A DNA stretch of 64,000 bases from Telopea speciosissima (taxonomy: Eukaryota; Streptophyta; Magnoliopsida; Proteales; Proteaceae), in contig NC_057921.1 of assembly GCF_018873765.1 (NCBI RefSeq), positions 66,763,557 through 66,827,556 on the forward strand. Direction: 5' to 3'. Shown piece by piece: positions 33,401 to 48,354 of the stretch. The first letter of the stretch is position 1, and each line of letters begins with the position of its first letter. The position numbers and the translations under genes were made by a program. The notes beneath the pieces are model-generated. The model was not told where the DNA came from, did no database searches, and saw only the letters and a program-made list of their open reading frames with translations.

Positions 33401-35621
33401 CCACATCAAACTAAAGTCATTAAGTCATAGGCGTGTTAGGACTTAAAGTTTGACTACATTTTGAGTTAGCTTCCTTTAGTATTTCAGTTTCCTAGTCAGT
33501 TTAGGTTACCTTATTAGTTAAGGATTGGATTAGGCCTTTCCTTTTTAGTGAAGGATTCTGTTTGTTAGTATTCTATATAAGTCTGTAAAGGAGGCCAGCA
33601 TTGTACACGAAAGAAATTGCAGCTTTTCCTTGCCTCTTCGTATTTGAAGATTTCTTGTGTTTGATCAAGGAACTCCTTGTATGCGATCAAGGTAGGTTGG
33701 TGTTTGATTCAATCGAACCACCTAGTGGTGTGAAGCCCAGGTGTTACTTTCTGTTGTTTTTATTATTTCATCATCTTCTTCATACATTAACAAGTATTCT
33801 TCTATTTTCCTGCAACTAGAACTTTTTTTTCTAGAAGATCATATGCTACACGTTTTTTGAGATTAAGCAACTCAGCCATTAGAATCATCTCAAGTTCTGA
33901 CCAAGTGTTCTTGAACCTAATTCAAAAAGAACTTGATTTGAATTTCAGCATATTCTGACCTGCTGATTTCGAGTTATTAGAGTTTCCCATTCTACTATTT
34001 TCTCCCTTGAAGTTCTGATTCATGCTTGAATCGATTCTGGATTTTCGCATTCTGTTTTATTCTTATTACCTAAGACTAATACAGTGTTGAATGTCTGATC
34101 TTAAGCTAATTTTGTTTGCCAAAATTACCTGATTAATGACTATTTTACCCCTGATCTAGGTGACTGTTTTAGTTGTTGATTTATGGTTCTGTTTCATACC
34201 TATTTCAGAATCTGTTAAATCATATATCAGATCTGATTTGGTATAAACTCCTATTGCTGTTTTGAAATTCTGTTTTCTAACCTAAACACCCTGTCACCAT
34301 TGGTGGAACTTCTAACTTCTTTGCCTCCTCTCACCTTGAATGTATTCATTTCTTATTTTTCCTTTGTAGACTTGCCACTTATCCATCTTAACATCCTCAT
34401 CTCTGTTGCCCTTTCTTTTGAAATAAAAACAAGTTTTTGTTGCCCAGAATTTAGCACCATACACCATTGCTGGTCTTAGTCATCGTATAAGTATATCATA
34501 GTTTTCAAACTTATCCAAACATAATTGTCTTAAACTTAAAATTGACTCAAGGATAATCCGTTGAACACTTTTAACCTCAACTTTGGGCTTCCCAGATGAC
34601 AGGGTGGAGAAGCTCCAAAATAGAACATCTTGATATCTCGAATCATGCTGGTTTTTGTTATTTTAACAGTGGGAATATCATTCTCGTGGTCACAATACCG
34701 GCTTCATGAAGTTCCAATCGATGCCCTATTCCCTGATGCCTGCTTCAAAATATACCAAATTTCTATGCATTTACTTGTGTATTAAACTTATGAATGTCAA
34801 TGTACAATTTACCTAGTGTTGGTTATCTTTAGCTGTGGATCTTACAGAGGCCTTTGGGTGGGTGGAAGTTTTGCCACCTTTGCATTTATATCTTGAAGAG
34901 TCCTTTCTTGCTTTCCTGATTGTCATTTGAACTCTTTCCTCATTTTTTAATTTAACTTTTTATAATGATGATTCCATCTTCCTTTGTTGTGTTTCCTTCT
35001 CTTGATGTCCACTGAATGTAAAAACTAAATAAACTGGTGTTTGGAGGAATGTTGGGGATGCGTCTGGGATGCCATCCGTGATGCTCGGAACACCTTGGCA
35101 GTTGTCCTCCGGCTATGGTGATTGGGTTGCTATCTCCCACCCATCCCCCCCCCCCCCCCCACCCCATTCAATCCTGATCAAGAAATGTTTTAGAAACAAT
35201 TACATTAACAAACCTACAGAAAAGGGGGGGGGGGTTGCTAGAAATAAAATCCACCGCTACCCTTCCTTTCAATTCTATGTTGTCAGATCAAAGCCTTGAT
35301 TTTATGTTTCTCTATTTTCATTCTAAGAACAATCTAACTTTGGTTGGATTGCTGCTTATTAGCAAGCTTTCTTAAGATATTATCTATTCATGGATTTTCA
35401 TTCTCATTTCTTTTGGCTCTGTTTTGACTTTATTCAAGGATAACGAGGGTCAAACTCCATTGCATTATGCGGCAGTCTGTGACAGAGAAGCAATTGCTGA
35501 GTATCTCGTGAAGCATAACGCTGGCATTGATGTGAAAGACAATGATGGCTACACCCCTAGTGACTTATGCGAGTCAAACTGGTCCTGGATGTCCAGTTCA
35601 TCATCTGCAAAACCGATTTGA
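24429..35621 (+). CDS. ACBP2: Acyl-CoA-binding protein with membrane anchor and ankyrin repeats (ACBP1/ACBP2 type)
   Basis: Binds long-chain acyl-CoA esters; Arabidopsis ACBP1/ACBP2 sit in the ER and plasma membrane and bind partner proteins through ankyrin repeats. Exons 24429-24958, 26913-27018, 27128-27231, 29144-29235, 30663-30760 and 35439-35621 join in phase to 370 residues (Arabidopsis ACBP2 has 354). Seen: an N-terminal hydrophobic anchor (about 10-33), a variable acidic linker with an Asp run (about 102-110), then the ACB domain (starting near DDTFSAATAF, with the YGLYKIATEGPC-type core and SARAKW/NAWQRLG across the exon 1-2 junction). A Gly/Asp linker with GPVFS follows, then ankyrin repeats at about 278-310 and 311-343, and a short Ser-rich tail. 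The start was set at the first ATG; the one six bases later (24435) matches the Arabidopsis start. Intron 5 (4.7 kb) and intron 1 (1.95 kb) are packed with repeats. ACBP1 and ACBP2 cannot be told apart here. Confidence 0.92.
25918..26200 (-). mobile_element. RTE-type LINE tail (end of reverse transcriptase ORF)
   Basis: The minus strand encodes the typical C-terminal end of RTE-like plant LINE proteins, with motifs GVAPI, LRWHGHIQRRP and RGRPK followed by a HVANPI/DPT-like close. A frame of 83 residues is open. Only the 3' tip is present, in intron 1 of the ACBP gene. Confidence 0.75.
26390..26534 (+). mobile_element. Au-like SINE
   Basis: A tRNA-derived head with box-B-like GGTTCAAGTCT (26432-26442) is followed by the body ACCTCTCC…GTAAGGCTG…GACCCTCCCCAGACCCC and the end GTGCACCGGGTACGC plus a T run. 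This matches the Au SINE family of plants. A stretch between boxes A and B is deleted. It lies in ACBP intron 1. Confidence 0.8.
28503..28615. mobile_element. Small TIR element (MITE-like), 113 bp
   Basis: Exact inverted ends CATAGTTGTC / GACAACTATG continue imperfectly inward (AAGGCTTAGGCG against CGCCTAGAC). The body is rich in GCCTTGG. The end is similar to that of 5397-5497. It lies in ACBP intron 3. Confidence 0.75.
29633..29965 (+). mobile_element. RTE-type LINE relic
   Basis: Plus-strand pieces read AEMRML…RW, VRNEHFRRNLGVAPI and a decayed close resembling VANS…LG.GL, the same C-terminal block as at 25918-26200 but broken by stops and frameshifts. It is in ACBP intron 4. Confidence 0.6.
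31912..32335. mobile_element. TIR element, about 425 bp
   Basis: The ends are inverted: TCATGGTTCAAAATCTCG on the left against CCATAGTTCAAGATCTCG read inward from the right. CGATAT and TATTTCGG motifs recur inside. No reading frame is evident, so it is a non-autonomous element, in ACBP intron 5. Confidence 0.7.
32907..32983 (+). mobile_element. Au-like SINE, 3' fragment
   Basis: TGCGTACATT…GACCTTCCCCAGACCC…GGGAACCTTGTGCATTGGGTACG and a terminal T run match the 3' half of the Au SINE seen at 26390. The tRNA-like head is missing. Confidence 0.7.
33120..33814. repeat. LTR-like dispersed repeat, copy 2 (in ACBP intron 5)
   Basis: The partner of 3911-4610: same start TGATGCAGAT, same internal blocks and same end CTGCA, 695 bp. 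It has a TATA-like TTCTATATAAG near 33570-33580. No coding retroelement sequence adjoins it, so it is probably a solo LTR. Confidence 0.6.
34300..34500 (-). mobile_element. RTE-type LINE relic
   Basis: On the minus strand the sequence reads like the RTE-LINE block RPAM.YG…WATK followed by MRMLRW-like and KIRNEYI segments, spread over more than one frame. It is short and decayed, in ACBP intron 5. Confidence 0.45.
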
Positions 35622-37849
35622 TGATGGTTTCCTTTATCTTCTGCACTGGAAAATTTTCTACACTATCCTGCAGCATATGTATAACCGAAAGGCATATGGC
35701 GTTAACATAATACAGGTGCACAATCTTCTTTCATTGGATTCACGCCCCTCTCTTTCTCTCTCTCTTGCAAAGTCTCTAATTAGAAGAATATTGGAATTTG
35801 GGGGCAAAATGTAATGCAAGCTCACTTGTTAATTGGCATAATTGATACTATTATTGACTAAAACCACAGAGTTTAAGCAATTTGGTTGGCTGAGGCTTGA
35901 CTAAAAGATGGTTATACTCGGAAAAGATGCAGTATTCCTGCCTGACACTTCCACATGTCCAATATCTATTGGTGTGTAATTGTAGCAAATTTTTGATGTA
36001 TTAACTGACATGCCCACCTGGCATTCTTCCCTAGTACCGTTTTCTTACTGGAGTGCATTTCCCGTTTGTTTAAAGCATGCAGTGCTTATTCTGAAATACT
36101 TTTGAGAGGGCATTCAAGAAGTGGACTCACTACTGGTCGGTTTGGTTGCAAGGAAGGGAAGTGAAGTAAAATTGGTTTATAAAAGGAAGAGGAAACTTTT
36201 GTAATTTTTATCAATCATGATTGTGTAATCTACTTTGAACTTACTATATTTGATAATTATACTTTCCACATTTAATTTTTATTTTATTTATAAAATTTCC
36301 AGGGATATATTTGTGTGTGTGCATTTGCACATTCATGTTAGATAATGATTACAAAAAATTTCATTTTAATTTTGATTTAATGTCACTTTCATTCCCATTA
36401 TTTCATCTGCTAGACTGCAACTAGACGAAGGCTAGATGATATCCATCATGGGTTGGATCCATTATAATGCTGAAAACCATTTATTTTAACTTGATAGAAA
36501 TTTGACATGTGAGTAATGGATTTAGGGTTTTACTCGTCCACAAAATTTAGGCATTAAGTATTTTTTTTTTAAGGAGGTAAAAGATTGCTGTCTGGTTGTG
36601 TAACGACTGCACCAGCACAAGGGCAATGAGAGTGAGAGTAAAAGGATCAATGTATGAGCGCAGGAATCACAACTGATTAGCCTTAGTTGGAGATTGAAGG
36701 GCAAAATAGAAAGAAAAAAAAAAAGGAGAATAGTTTCAAAGATTTGTCCAATAAGGGGTAGGTTTTATTCCATTTGAATGGTCTGGATCTTCACAGTTTC
36801 AATTAGTTTCTTCCATATTTTTTTGGGAAAATTTCAGACACCCCATATAAGTATATTGTACATCACCGACACCCAAACATATCACAACATATGGAAGAAA
36901 ATTTTCTGGTCTGTCAAAGGTAGCTCTTTATTTATTTGTATATGCTTCTTGTCGAAAAGTGGTGTTGGCTTTGATAATTAAAGTCATTCTTTGATAAAAT
37001 ATTATATGAATGAGACTTGATAGAATTTAATCCTTTTTATTTTTTGTCATTGAAGTGGTGAACTGAACCAAGACTTCTCTTCATCATCAATCACATGATT
37101 GATTGACCCATGGCCATAGCTATTTATTTGTCTTAAAGATTCGGTAAAGAAGAAGAAACTTAATCAGTGACACCACTTCAGTTCCTCAAAAAAGAGATAT
37201 TTTGTTTTGTAAGACATGATTGTGAGGAAATCAGTTAACGCATTTGTAGACACAAGGAGAAGAAAAGGCTAAATAAAAAATCCGGTAAATAACAACTTAT
37301 AAAACTAATCAGGAGTTCACCATTCAAAAATATTAAGAAAAACTAGAAGATTAGAATGCTCATAATCAGATTTAGATATTATTTCATGCCCCAGATCTGT
37401 CAAATAATTATCTGCATCCATGAAGGGGAAATATCATCACTGAAAACCCAGTTTGTCACAATGTATTTGTGATTGCAAACATCAAAAGTAACACCCATTA
37501 GGATTAGGTGTTGCATTTATACCTTGAATATCAATATAGGTTTGTGGGGGAGAGGGGGGGGGGGGGCGCAGATAAACTACTTTCACATAACAAAAATGAA
37601 GGGGTTAAGCATAATGGATCCGCAAGATACAAAGAAAAATAGTCTCCTCTGACCTATGTTCTCCTTTAACAAAAATTTATAAGAGAACAGGAGGAAACCT
37701 GAGCATAAGGAAAATAGTTTTCCTCTCCTCAGTCTTCTGATTCCTCCTATGTTAATCCCTCCTTAAGTTCCACCACTCCAATTACAAGAAGAATCCTCCA
37801 CCGTGATATTCTCTAGAGCAGTCAAAAAATAAAATAAAATAAGCTCTTC
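35622..37849. other. Convergent 3' flank between ACBP and BiP genes
   Basis: It holds the 3' untranslated regions of both genes and AT-rich spacer. A G run at about 37548-37567 and a short A/T-rich stretch near 36230-36300 are the only simple-sequence features. No gene or mobile element was recognised. Confidence 0.45.
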
Positions 37850-42311
<4,462 letters not shown>

Positions 42312-42567
42312 GGCGTAACTGCGTATGGTTGATGATCTCCACCAGATCCAAAAGAAATTGGAGTAGATCTCTTGAAATTCTTCTCGCACTCAAACTTGTT
42401 AACCTTAAAGGCTTTAAAGGCTTTGTTTCAGTTTTATAATTACTACTTTTTTTTTTTTTTTTTTGGTAATGGAAATTTATAAATTCATAGGCCCCCCTCT
42501 GAGGAGAACACGTAAAGAGTCTGAAAGCAAAAAAGTAACCATTGTCAAAAGAACGTGTCATTGGAGG

Positions 42568-42581
42568 TGACGTGGACCAAT
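42568..42581 (-). promoter_or_regulatory. ERSE-II and overlapping UPRE-like box upstream of BiP
   Basis: On the minus strand (BiP sense) this reads ATTGGTCCACGTCA. ATTGG-N-CCACG is an exact ERSE-II match, and TGACGTGG on the plus strand (42568-42575) is the box bound by plant bZIP60/bZIP28-class factors. It lies about 260 bp upstream of the start codon, with a TATA-like TTTATAAATT between at about 42475-42484. Confidence 0.75.
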
Positions 42582-42713
42582 TAAGTGTTGAGGATCAAAT
42601 ATCTCAACCAATGAGATTTCATTTTGTGTTGGGAGGATCTCCACCGTTTATTCAAATATCTTGAGGTTGTGTGCAAGTAATGGCGTGATCTAACAAAAGT
42701 AAAAATGAAATCA

Positions 42714-42721
42714 TGACGTGG
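42714..42721. promoter_or_regulatory. Second TGACGTGG box upstream of BiP
   Basis: A second exact TGACGTGG copy lies about 405 bp upstream of the BiP start codon. With the box at 42568 it forms a two-site arrangement plausible for ER-stress induction. On its own an 8-bp match is weak evidence. Confidence 0.5.
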
Positions 42722-42933
42722 CACTGTTTTACTGGCTGCTAGGAAGATCAATATTCTCTCTCTCCTATTGTCTCCACCAACGTATTCACCGCGTCTATGG
42801 TCAAAACGATACTAAAGTCCACAGATTTGGAATCTCCATTTTCCAATTGTGAATCCTCAATAGTCAAGAGTCAAGACTCAAGACTGTGAGTGCGACTCTA
42901 CACCGTGAAAAATAGGAAAGTAACAACCCGGTC

Positions 42934-43450
42934 ATTGTAGGAAAAGTATTACCTCAATTTGGCTGCTCGTCAATTTCCTCTAATAGAGGGAGATGGATCC
43001 CACCCTGGGCAGTGTGTTCTGGCAGGGGTAACATGGTCATTTCTGTCTCCCTATTAGATGGAATTGAGGAAATTGAGGAGCAAGCAAATTGAGGGGATAA
43101 AGATCCGCCATTGTAGTAGGGATATTTATCCCCTCAATTTCCTCAATTCCATCTAATAGGGGGGGCAGAAATGACCACCTTATCCCCTGTCCGAACACAC
43201 TGCTCGAGGTGGGGTCCACCTCCCTCTACTAGAGGAAATTGACGGGCAGACAAATTGAAGTGATATTTTTCCTTGTAGTAGCGGAAAATTATCTGCTCCA
43301 TTTTCTGTCCGATCCATTTCCCCAAGTCCCTATAATAGGGGGGTGGACCCCACCCGAGTAGTGTGTTTGTATAGGGGGTAGGATGGTTATTTCTACCCCC
43401 TATTAGAGGAACTTGTGGAAATGGACCGGATAGGGAAATAGAGCAAGATT
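42934..43450. repeat. Array of three related foldback units, about 170 bp each
   Basis: Units at about 42934-43118, 43110-43280 and 43274-43450 each have inverted arms (CCATTTCC- or TCAATTTCCTC-type, TCTAATAG.GGG) around a centre containing CAGTGTGTT or its complement. The first two are joined by CATTGTAGTA and the second and third by TTGTAGTA. Units 1 and 2 also pair with each other. The content is non-coding and MITE-like. Confidence 0.75.
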
Positions 43451-43472
43451 TAAATCCTCTTCAATTCCTTTA

Positions 43473-44122
43473 GGCCTGATTTGGTATGATTTCTATTTCA
43501 AATTTGGATTGATTTCTTGAAATAGTCAACAAACAGATTTTTGGTCAAAAAATTGAAATTGTTTTGGTTGTATCAATATGAAATATTTCAAGAATAAAAA
43601 AAAATCCATTTGATAGTTCAAATTCGGATAATAGATTCTCTATATTTCTTTGGGAAGGATGGTGGTGGTGACGCCGGGGTAGTAGCGGTGGTGGTGAAGG
43701 GTAGCGGTGACGGTGGTGGTGGTGGTTGTGGAAGTAGTGGCGGTGGCGATGGCATCGGTAGTGGTGGCGGTGGTGGTGATGGTAGGGTAGTGGTGGTGGT
43801 AGCGGGGTAGTAGTGGTGATAGTGGTGATGGTAACAGGATAGTAGGGTGGTGGTGGTGCGACCATTAGGAGAAGAAGGGTGGTGTTTTATTTTTAACATG
43901 AAATTACTACTTTGCCCATGTAATTAACCATGTATTCATTCAAGAGCAAGAGTGCTAAATCAAATGAAATAGAAATTTTGAAATAGCTCCTCAGCTATTT
44001 CAGGAATTTCTGTTCAACTTGATTTCTATTTCACTGAAATAAAGTGCAAAAATCAAACCAAACAATTTCAAAAATAGAAATCACCCCCTGAAATTGAAAT
44101 AGAAATCATACCAAATCAGGCC
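43473..44122. mobile_element. TIR element (MITE), 650 bp, carrying a GGT-rich microsatellite
   Basis: Inverted ends GGCCTGATTTGGTATGATTT are nearly perfect for about 28 bp and are flanked by TA on both sides. The ends resemble Tourist-like elements, although a TA rather than a three-base flank is what is seen. The interior holds a (GGT/GGC)n tract at 43653-43860 that opens long low-complexity frames on both strands, which are not genes. Confidence 0.75.
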
Positions 44123-44174
44123 TAGTGTGGCATTGCGGCAGTGCTGGGTGGAGATGTCAACACCTGGCAGCTAC

Positions 44175-44839
44175 TGCATCCAATATTCCTCATACCCCCC
44201 TAAGCGGCTCAATATTCCACGTACCACCCCTGCTTTACACCCCAAATGCCAGATAGGTCCAATCCATTAAATACCACCGTTAGATGCCAAAATTTTGACC
44301 ATTTTACCCTTTGCTCTATTTTCTTAAATATGAAAAGACTTAATTACCCTCACTTATTTGTTATCCTAAACTAATTAAAAATGACCATTTTACCCTTTGT
44401 TTTATTTTGATAAATGAAAAGACCTAATTGCCCTCATTTATATATTACCCTAACCTAATTTGAAAAGACTATTTGGGGATGATGATTTGGGGAAGATGAG
44501 GGCATTTTATTATTTTTAGGAACAAGTATTTAGGGGTAAAATAGTCTTTTCAAATTAGGTTAGGGTAATACATTAAATGAGGGCAATTAGGTATTTTCAT
44601 TTATAAAAATAAAACAAAAGGTAAAATGGTTATTTTCAATTAGTTTAGGGCAACAAATAAGTAAGGGTAATTAAGTTTTTTCAGATTTAAGAAAATGGAG
44701 GAAAGGGTAAAATGGCCAAAATTTTGGCATCTAACGGTGGTATTTAACGGATTGGACCTATCTGGCATTTGGGGTGTAAAGCAAGGGTGGTATGTAGAAT
44801 ATTGAGCCGCTTAGGGGGGTACGAGGAATATTGGGTGCA
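44175..44839. mobile_element. Large foldback element, about 665 bp with arms of about 280 bp
   Basis: The left end TGCATCCAATATTCCTCATA and the right end, read inward, TGCACCCAATATTCCTCGTA continue as inverted copies through CCTAAGCGGCTCAATATT, CCAAATGCCAGATAGGTCC and the ACCATTTTACCC blocks almost to the centre near 44490. No coding capacity. The right arm seems to continue (TATAGGGGGGTACGTG) where the left arm is cut. Confidence 0.8.
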
Positions 44840-44884
44840 TTATAGGGGGGTACGTGTACTTTACCCAAAAAAAAACTGTGTGAA

Positions 44885-46385
44885 AGCATACGCACTGCAC
44901 TCAGACACAGAAAGGGACAAAATGACAATCCCACCCCCATGAAATGTAGAAATGCCTGCCCTTATAGTGCTTCAACGCTTACTCCCATTGGTCTCGGGCG
45001 CATCGGTGCCATATTCCCCCACAAAAAAACTCTTCCCCAAAAAAAACTGTCCAATTAAGCACATTTAAAATTGCTGTAAATTGAATGGGTCGATAAAAAA
45101 ATAATAAAAGTGGTATAAATTTTTAAATCTTGAAAAAAAAAAAATTTGGTAAAAAGATTTTCAATTTTTAAGTTTGAAAATATACAAAACCAAAAGAAAA
45201 AGGGGAAAAAGAAGCTAACCGAGTGCTTGGTCCATCCCCTAAATATAGATCATGAAAATACTGCTTAGCCCTTAGTAACTAAAATATCTCATTCAATCAA
45301 ATGCTCCTACACACATTGTTATTGGCCCCGTACTGGTGCAAAAGTTGCATAACCAAATAGCGATCTCTTGCCAAAAAAATAATACATACATTAATTGTGG
45401 GATAAATTTATATTTTATTAATTAAATATTAATATTTAATGTGTGACCATAAACTTTTATAATATTATATTAATTTTCTAAGAATCAAGAGTTATGTGTT
45501 TTCAAAAAAGTTTTCGTGTTTCCATTTAAAAACATAAAATTCATTTTAAACGCATTTAAAATTTTGTTTTTTTTTTTTCACAGGACGTGAAAGGACATAG
45601 TGAAGGTATTTTAGCCTTTAGGAACATATTAAATTAAAATCCTATAGGGGTTTGTGAACCCTAGGATTGTGGAGAACCTCTTCTATGAGTGGAGGAAACT
45701 TTTTCCAAAATTATATGGTAGGAGGGCCACACTAAAGCTGATATGAAAGATCCCAGACATAGAAGGTAAAAGTGTAAAACATGGGGGGTGCATTAAGGAA
45801 CATATTTCATAAAAAATCCAAAGATTTTTTTGGTAAACAAATTCAAGCAGCTTACAATAATTTTTTATTATTTATTTATTTTTTGGTCTATCCTACTTAA
45901 TGGTCCATAGGCCAACTACAAGCTAAGAGAGAAGGCTAAGAAAAACCCACAATGTACAACTAAGAGGGGAAGGGGAAGGGGAGGGGAGAGCGGGGTGCAT
46001 TTTCGGCACAATATGCAATCCAGGAGAGTTGATCCCTTGACCTCCTGGGGGGTATGCACTCAACTTGCAGTGCCTCCAATCAACCAAGCTAGCGGTTGTT
46101 TGCAGTAGGTTACGATACCACGTTCTTTGATTCCTTTTATTGACCGGAAAAAAAAAATTCCTGCTATTGACATAGTTCAGATATATTATCAGTAGTTCAT
46201 ACCCTTGCATTGGAATTAACAAAAGCATTTTAGCATACCAAATGATTTTCGTTTGTGAGCATAGCTAATCTGGAGCAGAAGAATGGGTATGGACGAAGAA
46301 CCTAACAAAAATAAATAAATAAAAACATCATTCATGTCTTTAGGAAAACTTATTTAGAAGATATCATTTTAATTTAAAAAAAAAA
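44885..46385. other. Intergenic stretch, AT-rich, no gene recognised
   Basis: Low-complexity A/T tracts dominate 45050-45560. At about 45965-46110 a G-rich tract and the phrases GACCTCCTGGGG and CAACCAAGCTAG resemble retroelement-associated repeats on the minus strand, too weak to classify. Confidence 0.4.
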
Positions 46386-46388
46386 GGA

Positions 46389-46595
46389 AATCCTCTTCAA
46401 TTCCTTGATCGTCGAGTGCGGTGCAATTCAAGGTTGAGAGGTCGACACCTGACTAGCGCTACATCCAACGGTCTGAGGCTAATTGAGTCATTTTTTTTCC
46501 TTCTCGAGCTCGGCACCATTGGATGTCGTGCCTACCAAGTGTCGAGCTCTCAGCTCGAAACCGCACTGCACTGCACTTTTAGGGAATTAGAGAGA
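46389..46595. mobile_element. Foldback element, about 205 bp
   Basis: The left arm (GAGTGCGGTGCA…GAGAGGTCGACACCTG…ACATCCAACGGT) and right arm (ACCATTGGATGT…CAAGTGTCGAGCTCTC…CCGCACTGCA) are inverted copies. Related half-sequence flanks the element at 43473-44122, indicating a second, interrupted copy. Confidence 0.65.
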
Positions 46596-46789
46596 TTTTT
46601 TTTTTCTTTTTTTTCGTGTTAATCTACCCAACCACAATGAAGGAGGCATTATTGGGGGGGGGGGGGAATGGGTCTAAAGGTATTTCAAGATATTCTTATC
46701 CAAGGGGTGTGTGTTTTATTCCATTTACGTGATCTATTACTCCTGACCACGGATTCCTTTAGCTCCACCTCCACCTGGCCTTTGGTCTT

Positions 46790-47468
46790 AAAAGAAAAAA
46801 GAAAAAGAAGGATATGGACACCTGAGGAGGTGGTGGATGCAGCCTGCAAAGCTCATGTGGAGTTCCTTTAAGCTAACGTTCAGACACCTTTGCCCAGCTC
46901 CACCACCACTTCCCCGGTTGAGCCACAGCAACCTAGGTCCACCCCCACTGGCAACATTTTCAAGATTAACTGCGACGCCTCACTTCCTGCAAACTCCCAC
47001 GACGGAGGCCTGGGCTTCATAATCAGGAACCATAGCGGATCATGCTATCTTGCAATGTCGCAGCCATCCAGATTCCACGACATCCTTACCGGAGAAGCCT
47101 TAGCCATTAGATCAGCGTTCCTTCATGCCTTGGGTGACTACCTGGATAGAGTGGTGGTCGAAACAGACAACTTGGAACTGGTCCACCTTACATCTGACCA
47201 CCGTAAACACTTCCTCTTATCGGTAGAGCCTATACTCGAGGACATACGCCATCTAGTGTCTTACTTTGAAGGGTGTTCCATCCACCATATTTATAGACAG
47301 ACTAACAGCGCTGCTAACTCCCTAGCCAGGAAGGCCTTGTCTTGTTCGTGTGAGACAATCTGGCCGCTCTCCTCTCCTTGGCTCCAGACCTTATGTAATC
47401 TGGATGCCTCGGCTGTAACATGAACTTCCAATCAATAGAATTTCCTTCAACCAAAAAAAAGAAAAATA
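46790..47468 (+). mobile_element. LINE 3' remnant encoding an RNase H domain
   Basis: An open frame at 46890-47423 (177 residues) encodes an RNase H-like domain of plant LINE proteins: INCDAS, TGEALAIRSA, VETDNLEL and the closing region RQTNSAANSLARKA. The last usual catalytic Asp (AAD) is Asn here. The same frame continues upstream (WTPEEVVDAACKAH) past a single TAA at 46869-46871. After the stop come TTTCCTTCAACC and an A run, the typical LINE 3' end. It is a truncated copy, not a host gene. Confidence 0.75.
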
Positions 47469-48354
47469 GAGATTTTGTGAGTTTTGCATGGCTTGGGCAA
47501 AAAGTCAAAAACATCAAGTCAATAAAAACTCGAACCTGGTCCGATTATTTCTTAAACCTGGGTGAGTCTTTATGACTCCCAATCATGTTTCATGTTTTTT
47601 TACTTGACTTGAGTGACTCTCCCAAATCAAAACCTAGTTTTCCAACTATGGATTTTGCTATAGAATATAATTCAAGTGTGTTAAAAAAAGAAAAGAAAGT
47701 ATGAATTGGTCACAAACTCTTTGCTCTCAGATTTACTCATAGGGATCCAATTTTTATGCATGATTGTGCCTTTAAAGTTTAAATTAGTGGATCAGTGTGG
47801 GGGCAAAAGTGTAATAAAACACACCCCATCCAAGGGTTGAAGACACAAACCGTGTATGTACACGGCTGTGCATATAACCATTTGCCTACTTATAGAGTTC
47901 TAAGATAAATAGGCCATAAAAAAAAAATAAAGGGTATGAGATCATTGCTTGGTCGTATGGTCTCTAGACCAACGTGTGGGCCAATGGGGAAGCGTGCCTA
48001 AGTATCCACTCAGGAGATGGTGTAGGGGACACCAGATGTTACACAAATGGAATCCAAAAGAGTGAGTGAATTCCATCTGTGTGCCATTTGATGTACGAGA
48101 ACCTGATCCAACCTCTCCACCTAGGGGATAGGGTTCATTTCATGGTGCCCTGTGAGATGGCGTAGGGAATGCCACCAAGCGGGGATCTTTTTTCAAAAAA
48201 TAAATTGTGACAAAGATTCATCCCAACTTTAAATCTAATATGACCATGGTTCAAAGATTCATAATTAAGTTGCCTAGTCAAATCAGACTGCAATATATCC
48301 CAATTCGATTTTGATTGTTTTGAATCAATCGATTCATACTTGATTACTAGAGTT
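47469..48354. other. Intergenic stretch without recognised genes
   Basis: AT-rich spacer. Around 47940-48180 some phrases recur (GAGATGGTGTAGGG, GAGATGGCGTAGGG), suggesting a worn repeat. No coding similarity was found. Confidence 0.4.

Noticed and set aside
42312-42389. N-terminal extension of BiP from an ATG at 42389
   Set aside because: In frame, but BiP proteins begin at the MxGSW-like signal peptide; an extension would bury the signal sequence.
43545-43899. His/Pro/Thr-rich frames and Gly-rich frames on both strands
   Set aside because: They arise from the GGT/GGC microsatellite inside the MITE.
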